The notes under the pieces: generated by a model | What the model saw: only the letters and a program-made list of their open reading frames with translations | Database searches by the model: none | Told to the model about the DNA's origin: nothing | Part shown: one piece after another, positions 26,673 through 34,666 of the stretch | How positions within the stretch are numbered: position 1 is the first letter of the stretch | Layout of the letters: the number at the start of each line of letters is the position of its first letter | Made by a program: the position numbers and the translations under genes | Assembly (NCBI GenBank): GCA_045546775.1 | Contig: JAZQDM010000028.1 | Span: 62,001-126,000 of the forward strand | Direction: 5' to 3' | DNA: 64,000 bases | Source: RGIG3002 sp045546775 | Lineage (GTDB): Bacteria > Bacillota > Clostridia > Lachnospirales > Lachnospiraceae

Positions 26673-27665
26673 ATGTTAAATAATAAAACTATTTTAATTA
26701 CAGGTGGAACAGGTTCCTTTGGTAAATGCTTTACAAAGTATGTGTTGGAACACTATGAGCCGAAAAAAATTATTATATATTCCAGAGATGAGTTCAAACA
26801 GTTCATCATGGCCAACGACTTCAAAGAGTACAAGGAGAAGCTTCGTTTCTTCATCGGTGATGTGCGTGACAAAGAGCGTTTGCAGAGAGCGTTTGAAGGC
26901 GTGGACTATGTCATTCATGCAGCAGCGATGAAACAGGTTCCGGCTTGTGAATACAATCCAAACGAAGCAATCAAAACAAACATTACAGGTGCACAAAACA
27001 TTATCGATGCAGCGCTTGACAGCGGTGTCAAAAAAGTGGTTGCACTTTCTACAGACAAAGCAGTAAATCCGGTAAACCTTTACGGCGGTACAAAGCTTGT
27101 GTCGGATAAATTGTTTATTGCAGCAAATGCTTATGCAGGCGACAAAGACATTAATTTTTCCATCGTGCGTTACGGTAACGTTGCAGGAAGCCGCGGTTCT
27201 GTTATTCCGTTTTTCCAAAACATCATTGATAATGGCGGTACGGAACTTCCGATTACAGACTATCGCATGACCCGTTTTTGGATTAGCCTGACACAGGGCG
27301 TTGAGCTTGTTATCAAAGCGTTGGAAGAAGCGAAGGGTGGAGAGACATTCATCAGCAAAATTCCTTCTTTCAAAATTACGGATTTGGCAGAAGCTATGCT
27401 TCCGGGATGCAAGATGCCTGAGGTAGGTATCCGCGAAGGCGAAAAGCTTCACGAAATTATGGTAACGGTAGAAGACTCTATGACAACATATGAGTACGAT
27501 AAACATTTTATTGTTTATCCGCAGATGGTATGGAGTGAGAAAAGACGTGCGACTCCTACCGGCAAAAAAGTAGCAGACGGATTTTCTTACAGCTCTGATA
27601 ACAATACAGAGTGGCTTACTGTGGAAGAAATCCGTGAATTATTAAAGACAGTGGACGCGCACTAA
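26673..27665 (+). CDS. pseB: UDP-GlcNAc 4,6-dehydratase (inverting), PseB type
   Basis: First step of pseudaminic acid synthesis: UDP-GlcNAc to UDP-4-keto-6-deoxy-L-AltNAc. The 330-residue soluble SDR has the loop GGTGSFG at 11-17, the family stretch AAAMKQVPACEYNP, and the catalytic set Asp128, Lys129, Tyr137 and Lys141 (STDKAVNPVNLYGGTK). The retained Tyr is typical of the short PseB/FlaA1 class and differs from the long membrane homologue at 37.2 kb. AGGAG precedes the ATG at 26673; an earlier in-frame start at 26637 lacks one. Confidence 0.9.
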   Translation: MLNNKTILITGGTGSFGKCFTKYVLEHYEPKKIIIYSRDEFKQFIMANDFKEYKEKLRFFIGDVRDKERLQRAFEGVDYVIHAAAMKQVPACEYNPNEAIKTNITGAQNIIDAALDSGVKKVVALSTDKAVNPVNLYGGTKLVSDKLFIAANAYAGDKDINFSIVRYGNVAGSRGSVIPFFQNIIDNGGTELPITDYRMTRFWISLTQGVELVIKALEEAKGGETFISKIPSFKITDLAEAMLPGCKMPEVGIREGEKLHEIMVTVEDSMTTYEYDKHFIVYPQMVWSEKRRATPTGKKVADGFSYSSDNNTEWLTVEEIRELLKTVDAH

Positions 27666-27685
27666 GCGTGGAAGACATAAATGTG

Positions 27686-27714
27686 AGGGACGGTGCGAGC
27701 TGTCCCTTATCGTG
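27686..27714 (+). other. Intergenic hairpin with conserved CCTTATCGTG tail (copy 1)
   Basis: AGGGACGG (27686-27693) pairs with CTGTCCCT (27700-27707), followed by TATCGTG. The segment CTGTCCCTTATCGTG (27700-27714) matches 14 of 15 bases of a segment at 42208-42222 that also closes a hairpin, while the left arms and loops differ but still pair. It lies 30 bases before the pseC start. Confidence 0.55.
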
Positions 27715-27744
27715 TAATTTGATTGAAAGGATTTGGAAACAAAA

Positions 27745-28938
27745 ATGGAACAGTTAGCAATAAACGGCGGCAAACCGGTCAGAGATACAAAATTATTTTA
27801 CGGACATCAGTACATTGACGAGGCGGATGTAAAAGCAGTATCGGAAGTGCTTGTCAGTGACTATCTTACATGCGGACCCAAAATTACTGAATTGGAAAAT
27901 AAATTGTGTGAAATCACCGGTGCAAAATATGCGGTAGCCATCAGCAACGGAACGGCAGCACTTCACGTGGCATGTCTGGCAGCAGGTATCGGTGCAGGCG
28001 ATGAAGTGATTACTACACCGATTACTTTTGCGGCAAGTGCAAACTGTGCATTATACTGTGGCGCAACGCCGGTATTTGCGGATATCAATCCAAAAACATA
28101 CAACATCGATCCGGCGGATGTGAAAGCCAAAATTACCGACAAAACAAAGGCGGTTGTGGCAGTAGACTTTACGGGACAGGCGGTAGAGTTGGATGAGCTT
28201 ATGGAAATTTGCAAAGAGAAGGGCATTACGCTGATTGAGGACGGTGCTCATTCCATTGGCACAAAATACAAAGGAAAAGGTGTCGGTTCCATTGCGGATA
28301 TGACTACATTCAGTTTCCATCCGGTGAAAACGGTAACCGGAGGCGAAGGCGGTGCCATCCTTACAAACAGCAAAGAATTGTATGAAAAACTTTTGTTATA
28401 CAGAGCGCACGGTATTACAAGAAATGAAGGGTTGATGGAGCATGAAAGTGATGGTCCGTGGTATTACGAGATGATTGACTTAGGTTACAATTACCGTATC
28501 ACGGATATTCAGGCGGCGCTTATCATCAGCCAGCTTGACAAACTTCCGATGTTCTCCAAGCGCAGAAGTGAGATTGTGCAAAAGTACAACGAGGCGTTCA
28601 AAGACATGCCGGAGTTATTTGTACAGGAAGAAATACCGGAGTCGGAAACTACGCGACATCTTTATATTTTGCGCATCGTTCCGGAAAAATTGAACATAGA
28701 CAGAGCCGGTTTTTTTGCCGCTATGGCAGCGGAAAATATTTGCTGTAATGTGCATTATATACCGGTGTATTATATGCCGCATTATGAAAAGCTTGGTTAC
28801 AAAAAAGGACTTTGCCCCCATGCGGAAAAATTGTACAGCGAAGAGATGAGTTTGCCGCTTTATTACGGTTTGTCTGACGAGGATGTGGACGATGTCATTG
28901 CGGCAGTAAAGAAAATTGTAAACGCGTATAGGAAATAA
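27745..28938 (+). CDS. pseC: UDP-4-amino-sugar aminotransferase, PseC type
   Basis: PLP enzyme that aminates the PseB product to UDP-4-amino-4,6-dideoxy-L-AltNAc. The 397-residue DegT/DnrJ-family protein has the PLP-binding Asp166 (EDGAHS) and the Schiff-base Lys195 in FHPVKTVTGGEGG. The N-terminal INGGKPVR and the length agree with PseC. The ATG at 27745 is preferred to a TTG at 27733, which sits too close to the AAAGGA site. It lies 79 bases after pseB and 4 bases before pseF. A different amino-sugar (for example the legionaminic or bacillosamine branch) is possible but less likely with PseB and PseG beside it. Confidence 0.88.
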   Translation: MEQLAINGGKPVRDTKLFYGHQYIDEADVKAVSEVLVSDYLTCGPKITELENKLCEITGAKYAVAISNGTAALHVACLAAGIGAGDEVITTPITFAASANCALYCGATPVFADINPKTYNIDPADVKAKITDKTKAVVAVDFTGQAVELDELMEICKEKGITLIEDGAHSIGTKYKGKGVGSIADMTTFSFHPVKTVTGGEGGAILTNSKELYEKLLLYRAHGITRNEGLMEHESDGPWYYEMIDLGYNYRITDIQAALIISQLDKLPMFSKRRSEIVQKYNEAFKDMPELFVQEEIPESETTRHLYILRIVPEKLNIDRAGFFAAMAAENICCNVHYIPVYYMPHYEKLGYKKGLCPHAEKLYSEEMSLPLYYGLSDEDVDDVIAAVKKIVNAYRK

Positions 28939-28942
28939 AAGT

Positions 28943-29647
28943 ATGAGAACAGATAAACCACACAAAACGTTGGCGATTATTACGGCGCGGGGAGGAAGCA
29001 AACGTATCCCACGCAAAAACATAAAAGAATTTTGTGGCAAACCGATTATGGCATATTCCGTGGAAGCGGCGCTGGATGCCGGAATTTTTGACGAAGTCAT
29101 GGTTTCCACCGACGATGCAGAAATTGCGGAAATCGGAAAACAATATGGTGCAGCTGTGCCGTTTATGCGAAGCGATGAGAATGCAAATGATTTTGCTACA
29201 ACGGCGGATGTGCTTTGTGAAGTACTGGAACAATACAAAAAACAAGGCAAGGAGTTTACCCATATTTGCTGCATCTATCCTACGGCGCCTTTCATTACCG
29301 CTGAAAAGGTGAAAGAGGCTATGGAACTGATGTTAACAGAAGATGCAGACAGCGTTATGCCGGTTGTTGCATTTTCCTTTCCGCCCCAAAGATGCGTAGT
29401 AGTAAGAGACGGGAAGCTGGAAACGAAGTGGTCGGAATTTACGAACTGCCGCTCCCAGGATTTGGAGCCGCTTTATCACGACTGCGGTCAATTTTATTGT
29501 ATGAATGTGGAGCGTTTTTTGCAGAAAAAAACAGTGATTATGGACAAAACGTTGCCGGTTTTCATGGAAGAGATGCAAGTGCAGGATATCGATAACGAGC
29601 AGGACTGGAAAATCGCAGAGTTAAAATACAAATTGTTACATCCGTAA
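28943..29647 (+). CDS. pseF: CMP-pseudaminic acid synthetase (cytidylyltransferase), PseF/NeuA type
   Basis: Activates a nonulosonic acid with CTP to give CMP-sugar. The 234-residue protein opens with the nucleotide-binding ITARGGSKRIPRKN, typical of CMP-acylneuraminate synthetases. It also has VSTDDAEIAE and the D-rich YHDCGQFYC segment of the PseF group, rather than the longer NeuA form. It starts four bases after pseC. A CMP-Leg or CMP-Neu5Ac product cannot be excluded from sequence; the neighbours favour pseudaminic acid. Confidence 0.88.
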   Translation: MRTDKPHKTLAIITARGGSKRIPRKNIKEFCGKPIMAYSVEAALDAGIFDEVMVSTDDAEIAEIGKQYGAAVPFMRSDENANDFATTADVLCEVLEQYKKQGKEFTHICCIYPTAPFITAEKVKEAMELMLTEDADSVMPVVAFSFPPQRCVVVRDGKLETKWSEFTNCRSQDLEPLYHDCGQFYCMNVERFLQKKTVIMDKTLPVFMEEMQVQDIDNEQDWKIAELKYKLLHP

Positions 29648-29672
29648 CAACCAAAGAGAGGCCAATTTGCGT

Positions 29673-30719
29673 ATGGAACAAAAGAGAAATGTCTATTTAG
29701 ACTGGTTGAGAATATTTGCGTGTATTATGGTTGTGGGCGTGCACGTTTCGGCGCTTTGTCTGGAGTCTGTTGAAGTGACAAGCTTAAACTTTAAGGTCAT
29801 GAACGGCTTCGACTGCTTTTCTATATTGGGCGTACCGCTTTTTGTTATGATTAGCGGAAGTTTGCTGTTGTCCGAGACTTATGCGGATGACATGAAGACA
29901 CTTTATCGCAAAAAGATGTTACGTCTTGTGGGATTATATTTTTTTTGGTTCCTCTTTTACAATGTTGTGAATTTTGTAGAAAGCGGAATGGCGTGGAATT
30001 TTGCAAACATTAAGCAGGAAATTTTGTTGGAGAGTCTTCTGTCCCGGGGTATTTACCATTTGTGGTTTTTGCCGATGATGATTTCTTTGTATTTGATTAC
30101 ACCGTTTATCAAGCCGTTTATGGCGGATAAAAAGAAGTGTATTGTATTTGTGGCGTTGTTTTTTGTGCTTGCCATTTTGATACCGACTTTTTTGAAATTT
30201 GAGTTTCCGTACAAAAGAATCGTACAGAGTTTGTATGAACACTTTCCAAATGTGATGTTTTTAGGTTATATAGGCTATTATATTTTAGGACATGTGTTGC
30301 ACGAATTTTTGCCGGTGTTGAAAAAGAAAACGTTACTTTGTGTTGCGGCAGCAGGCGTTTTGGTTTTTGGTATAGAAGTATATATGTGCAATTTGCATTC
30401 GGAGCAAATCGGCGAAGCGTCTATTATTTTGAATGATACGATGGCGGCCAATGCGTTTCTTGCCTGCGGTGCCATTTTTGTGCTTGTAAAACATATTCCG
30501 TGGAAAGAAAATAAGGTTGTAGCAAAAGTTTCCAAAGTAACTTTCGGCGTGTATCTTTTGCATCCGTTTGTGTTGCATATGCTCAACAATGCAGGGCTTG
30601 ATACGTTGTTTGCACCGGCGTATGTGACGGTGCCGATGGTGACGGTGCTTGTGACGCTTTTGACTGCGTTACTTGTGCTTTTGCTCAGCAAAATACCGGG
30701 TGTTCGACGGTTGCTTTAA
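29673..30719 (+). CDS. Membrane acyltransferase, family 3
   Basis: 348-residue multi-pass protein of the acyltransferase-3 family (WecH/OafA-like). It has about ten helices and the N-terminal YLDWLRIFACIMVVGVHVSA, whose Arg and conserved His mark the family. These enzymes add acetyl or other acyl groups to sugars, usually from acyl-CoA across the membrane. The ATG at 29673 is favoured over a TTG six bases earlier. It is interleaved with pse genes, so it may modify the nonulosonate residue, but it is not the GNAT-type PseH that acts in the cytoplasm. Confidence 0.85.
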   Translation: MEQKRNVYLDWLRIFACIMVVGVHVSALCLESVEVTSLNFKVMNGFDCFSILGVPLFVMISGSLLLSETYADDMKTLYRKKMLRLVGLYFFWFLFYNVVNFVESGMAWNFANIKQEILLESLLSRGIYHLWFLPMMISLYLITPFIKPFMADKKKCIVFVALFFVLAILIPTFLKFEFPYKRIVQSLYEHFPNVMFLGYIGYYILGHVLHEFLPVLKKKTLLCVAAAGVLVFGIEVYMCNLHSEQIGEASIILNDTMAANAFLACGAIFVLVKHIPWKENKVVAKVSKVTFGVYLLHPFVLHMLNNAGLDTLFAPAYVTVPMVTVLVTLLTALLVLLLSKIPGVRRLL

Positions 30720-30761
30720 ACAGAAAAAGTGAGGCGTGACAGTCTCTTTCATGGAGAAAAT

Positions 30762-31793
30762 ATGAAACAAGGTGAATTGCTTATCATTCGGGCAGATGCC
30801 AACAAATACATAGGAATGGGGCACGTGATGCGGTGTCTTACGATTGCCCGGGCGGCCAACGAGCTTGGTGTGCATACCCTCTTTTTGTGTGCCGATGACA
30901 ATGCCACACAATTTTTGAAAGAGCAGGGACAGGCAGTGCGTGTGCTTCACACCGACTACGACGATATGGAAGGCGAATTGCCGGCGTTGTTTTGCGAGCT
31001 GGATGAAGTGAGTGGCTGCACATGCCTTTTGCTGGACAGTTACCAGACTACGGGGCTTTATGTGGAAGCGTTACGGGCATTTTTGACCAAAAAAAATATA
31101 AAACTTGCGTTGATGGAAGATGCGAAAGATTCTTCTTATCAGGCGGATACTCTTATCAACTACAACATTTGTGCCGACGATTGGGATTATTCTAAAAATG
31201 CGGAACAAATTTTATTAGGGTGTACGTATACACCGATACGTCCGGTGTTTGCAAAACAGGAATACGTTGTGAAGGACTGTGTGCGCCACATTCTTGTCAC
31301 GACAGGCGGAAGTGACAGCTTCGGCATTGCCAAACAGCTGGCAAAAAGACTGGTGAAATATCCGGAATATCACACCCACATTGTGTGCGGAAAGTTTTCG
31401 GAAAGTTTGCCGGTGCTTCAGGCAATGGAAACACAGCACTCCAATTTGACTGTGTATACGGATGTGAAAGAAATGTGGAATCTTATGAAACAATGCGATA
31501 TCGCCATATCCGCGGCAGGCACAACGTTGTATGAATTGTGTGCGGTAGGAGTTCCCACCATTTGTTTTTCGGTTGCGGAAAATCAAGTCGTAGCAGGAAA
31601 TACGTTTGCGGAAAAAACACCGATGTGTTACGCAGGAGATTATGTGCAACTGGAAGATGGCTTGTTTGTGCGTATTCTTGAAGTGGTACAGCAGTGGAGT
31701 GCACTTCCCGTGGAAGAAAGACGCAACATGAGTGACCGACTCAGAAACATTGTGGACGGAAAAGGGGCAGAGCGCATCGTATCCCGATTATAG
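30762..31793 (+). CDS. pseG: UDP-sugar hydrolase PseG
   Basis: Removes UDP from UDP-2,4-diacetamido-2,4,6-trideoxy-L-altrose, giving the free hexose needed by the synthase PseI. The 343-residue GT-B-like protein has the signature RADANKYIGMGHVMRC with the catalytic His21. Its C-terminal ISAAGTTLYELCAVGVP is the donor-binding loop shared with MurG-like proteins. GGAG lies before the ATG at 30762; a GTG at 30729 gives a non-family extension. It overlaps nothing and is followed closely by a second acyltransferase. Confidence 0.87.
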   Translation: MKQGELLIIRADANKYIGMGHVMRCLTIARAANELGVHTLFLCADDNATQFLKEQGQAVRVLHTDYDDMEGELPALFCELDEVSGCTCLLLDSYQTTGLYVEALRAFLTKKNIKLALMEDAKDSSYQADTLINYNICADDWDYSKNAEQILLGCTYTPIRPVFAKQEYVVKDCVRHILVTTGGSDSFGIAKQLAKRLVKYPEYHTHIVCGKFSESLPVLQAMETQHSNLTVYTDVKEMWNLMKQCDIAISAAGTTLYELCAVGVPTICFSVAENQVVAGNTFAEKTPMCYAGDYVQLEDGLFVRILEVVQQWSALPVEERRNMSDRLRNIVDGKGAERIVSRL

Positions 31794-31803
31794 AGGTGAA
31801 AAA

Positions 31804-32877
31804 TTGGAAGCAGTAAGCAAGATGGAACGAAAAACGAATTTTGAATGCATGCGCATCGTCTTGATGTGTATGATTATAGGGCTGCACTATTTGGATAAAG
31901 GTGACGTTCTTATGCCTTTTTTGCAGGCAAATGACATGTCACAGTATGCGGCGTGGCTGTTTGAAGCATTCTTTTTGTGTGCGGTCAATGTATATGTTAT
32001 GTTGTCCGGTTACTTTTCGTGGAAACAGGAAATCCGTGTGAAAAAAGTGTTCCGGCTTTGGGGACAAGTGGTGTTTTATTCGGTTGCAATCGCAGCGGTG
32101 ACACTGGTTGCCGGCTTGTGGAATGTGTCGGAATTAGATGTTTATAAAATATGCGGTTTTGTTTTTCCGGTTATTACGGAGCAATACTGGTTTGTGACAA
32201 GCTATGTAATTTTGTTTTTGCTGTTGCCGTTTTTGAATCCGGTTATCGAAAAAATGGAACAGAAAAAAATGCAAAACCTTTTGCTTTTGCTTATAGGGCT
32301 GTTTAGTGTTTCAAAAACAGTGTTGCCGTTGGCCTTTCCGATAGACAAAAACGGATATGATGTGATGTGGTTTTTGTGCCTGTATTTGACGGGAGCTTAT
32401 GCGGGTCGTTTCGGATTTGGAAAATGCAATACAAAAGGAAAAGGGCTGGCTCTGTATGCAGTGTCGTCCTGCGGCATTTTCGTGCTCAGTCTTTTGTTTG
32501 GGAAAGTAGCACTGGCAACCGGAGTTTTGCTGGACCGTGTTACATATGCCTATAGCTACAATCATTTGTTGTGTTATACGGCGGCGGTTGGTTTGTTTGC
32601 ATTTTTTGCACATGTGAATATTTCCAACAAAGCCGTTGCTAAAGCAGTGCGCATGTTTGGCAGTGCTGCTTTTGGTGTATACCTGATTCACGAACATGTG
32701 AATTTGCGGTATGCGTGGCCACAGTGGGCCGGCGCATGGAAATACAATAGGGGCTTTTTGTTTGTGCCCCACATGTTTGTGAGTATCTTGTGTGTATTTG
32801 TTTTGTGTGCGTTTGTGGAATTGTTGCGACAAAAAATCGTAGGTGTGGTAAAAAAAGGGATAACAAAACAGAGGTAA
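31804..32877 (+). CDS. Membrane acyltransferase, family 3 (TTG start)
   Basis: Second acyltransferase-3 protein, about 357 residues and ten helices. The N-terminal ECMRIVLMCMIIGLHYL holds the conserved Arg and His; a mid-protein EQYWFVTSYVILFLLLPFLNP and late GVYLIHEHVN are typical. The likely start is TTG at 31804 with AGAGGTG five bases upstream. ATG at 31822 is an alternative, and a start at 31732 would overlap pseG. It resembles putative exopolysaccharide or teichoic-acid acetyltransferases and probably O-acetylates the glycan. Confidence 0.83.
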   Translation: MEAVSKMERKTNFECMRIVLMCMIIGLHYLDKGDVLMPFLQANDMSQYAAWLFEAFFLCAVNVYVMLSGYFSWKQEIRVKKVFRLWGQVVFYSVAIAAVTLVAGLWNVSELDVYKICGFVFPVITEQYWFVTSYVILFLLLPFLNPVIEKMEQKKMQNLLLLLIGLFSVSKTVLPLAFPIDKNGYDVMWFLCLYLTGAYAGRFGFGKCNTKGKGLALYAVSSCGIFVLSLLFGKVALATGVLLDRVTYAYSYNHLLCYTAAVGLFAFFAHVNISNKAVAKAVRMFGSAAFGVYLIHEHVNLRYAWPQWAGAWKYNRGFLFVPHMFVSILCVFVLCAFVELLRQKIVGVVKKGITKQR

Positions 32878-32881
32878 ACGG

Positions 32882-34606
32882 ATGAAAAAAAGTATTCTTT
32901 CGAAAAACGGATGGGGTTATGTGATTTCAGCAGCAGTGACAGTGCTGCTTGTTGTAGTGCTTGCGCTGCGGTTTGATTTTTATTATTGCTTAAACGACGA
33001 TATGGCGATGAAAGATATTTTGAGCGGAAACTATACCGGAACACCGGAAGGCAGAAACATACAAATGTTATATCCGCTTGGAGCTTTCATCAGTTTTTTT
33101 TATAAAGTAATACCGCAGGCGCCCTGGTATGGCTTGTTTTTGTGCGGATGCCAGTTTTTGGCTCTCTATCTTGTGTGCAGTCGTGCGGTGAACATGGCAA
33201 GCCGGATTTGGACAAAGGTAGTCATTGCTTGTATGGCGGCGTTTCTTACCGGAAGTGTGTTGTTGTATGAGCTTATTTACGTGCAGTATACGGTGACATG
33301 CGGCGTACTCATGGCAGCGGCAGCATTTTGGTTTTATACTTCTGATGCAGAAAAAGGGGTGCGCGCTTTCTTGTTAGAAAACTGCGTCAGTATTGTTCTT
33401 GTGGCAGTGGCGTTTATGCTGCGTACAGAAATGGTACTGTTGTTGTGCCCGTTTCTTGCCGGAGCAGGAATTTGTAAGTGGTCCAAAGAAAAACAGTGGT
33501 TTTCGAGAGAAAATCTTTGCAAATATGTAGGTGTTGTTTTAGCAGTCGTGGGCTTATGCGTAGTTGCGCTTGTAATACATGCGTTTGCATACCGTTCACC
33601 GGAATGGCAAAAATTCAATCGTTTTTTCGATGCGCGCACAGAAATTTACGATTTTCTTTCCTGGCCGTCCTATGAAGAAGGGCAGGAATTTTATGAAAAA
33701 GAAGGTCTTTCTCAGGCAGAAGTTGCGCTGATTGATAATTATAATTTTGCCTTGGATGATGCCATTGATGAGGAAGTACTGGAACATATTGCTGAGTATC
33801 AAAAAGCAAAGCGGGGCAGCGGATTGTTCCTTACCGATGCAAGAACGGCGGTGTGGATTTATAAAAATACGCTCGTTTCGTTGGATTTCATGCCTTATAA
33901 TGTACTCGTTTTGTTTGTGTATTTACTGATTTTATTCATGGCAGTGCACAACAAAGACAAAAGTTATATTTGGAAAATTCCGATGCTTTTGGGTATTCGA
34001 AGCGTATGCTGGTTTTATATTATTTTTCGGAACCGCATGCCGGAACGCATTACGACAGGCATGTTTTTGATGGAATTGATGGTACTTGTAGGCTTGTTGG
34101 CATTGGAGTGGAACAAAAAGAAAAGTAGCCGTGTGACGGTTGGAGCAGTGGCCTGTGTCATTGTAGCACTGGCGCTACCGGCAATTTGGAGCGAAGCGAA
34201 TCTGGAAAACCGACAGAGGGAGCGTGTGAATAAAGAGTGGATTCAGCTGCAGGAATATTTTAGGAAAAATCCGGAAAACTTTTATCTTGTAGATGTATAT
34301 TCTACCGTGAGTTATACAGAGAAAATGTTCGAGAATGTGGATAATTCTTACAAAAACTACGACCTTTGTGGAGGATGGACCGCAAAAAGCCCCATTCATA
34401 CAACCAAAATGACGATGGGTGGTATTACGGATGTGGACGAGGATTTGTTGCATACATCCCACGTTTATTTTGTATCAAAGGCGAACCGGGATGTGGCATG
34501 GCTGGAGCAGTATTATGCACAGCAAGGTGAAAACGTCCGGATAGAAATTGCAGAGGAAATTGAAGTGGACGGAGAAGTAAGATTTGTTATTTACAGGCTG
34601 CTGTGA
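32882..34606 (+). CDS. Multi-pass membrane protein, possibly GT-C-like
   Basis: 574-residue protein with about ten predicted helices, an early external loop and a soluble C-terminal part of about 120 residues. The first helix is followed by FYYCLNDDMAMKDIL, an acidic pair at the start of the first external loop, where GT-C glycosyltransferases place their catalytic Asp. I do not recognise a defined family. If GT-C, it would use a polyprenyl-phosphate sugar such as the one made by the GT2 enzyme at 9.1 kb. This is inferred from topology only. Confidence 0.6.
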   Translation: MKKSILSKNGWGYVISAAVTVLLVVVLALRFDFYYCLNDDMAMKDILSGNYTGTPEGRNIQMLYPLGAFISFFYKVIPQAPWYGLFLCGCQFLALYLVCSRAVNMASRIWTKVVIACMAAFLTGSVLLYELIYVQYTVTCGVLMAAAAFWFYTSDAEKGVRAFLLENCVSIVLVAVAFMLRTEMVLLLCPFLAGAGICKWSKEKQWFSRENLCKYVGVVLAVVGLCVVALVIHAFAYRSPEWQKFNRFFDARTEIYDFLSWPSYEEGQEFYEKEGLSQAEVALIDNYNFALDDAIDEEVLEHIAEYQKAKRGSGLFLTDARTAVWIYKNTLVSLDFMPYNVLVLFVYLLILFMAVHNKDKSYIWKIPMLLGIRSVCWFYIIFRNRMPERITTGMFLMELMVLVGLLALEWNKKKSSRVTVGAVACVIVALALPAIWSEANLENRQRERVNKEWIQLQEYFRKNPENFYLVDVYSTVSYTEKMFENVDNSYKNYDLCGGWTAKSPIHTTKMTMGGITDVDEDLLHTSHVYFVSKANRDVAWLEQYYAQQGENVRIEIAEEIEVDGEVRFVIYRLL

Positions 34607-34612
34607 TATACT
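34584..34612 (+). promoter_or_regulatory. Promoter before the ligase/polymerase-like gene
   Basis: TTGTTA at 34584-34589, a 17-base spacer, and TATACT at 34607-34612 with TGA directly before it. It overlaps the end of the preceding gene and lies about 55 bases before the next start. Confidence 0.55.
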
Positions 34613-34666
34613 ACTATCGACTATGCGCTATGCAAAAGTATCGTCCAAAGGAAGGCAGAAGCAATT

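Noticed and set aside
27700..27714. Shared TTATCGTG tail considered as a JUMPstart/ops element
   Set aside because: It lacks the GGCGGTAG core of ops and lies inside the locus rather than in the leader.
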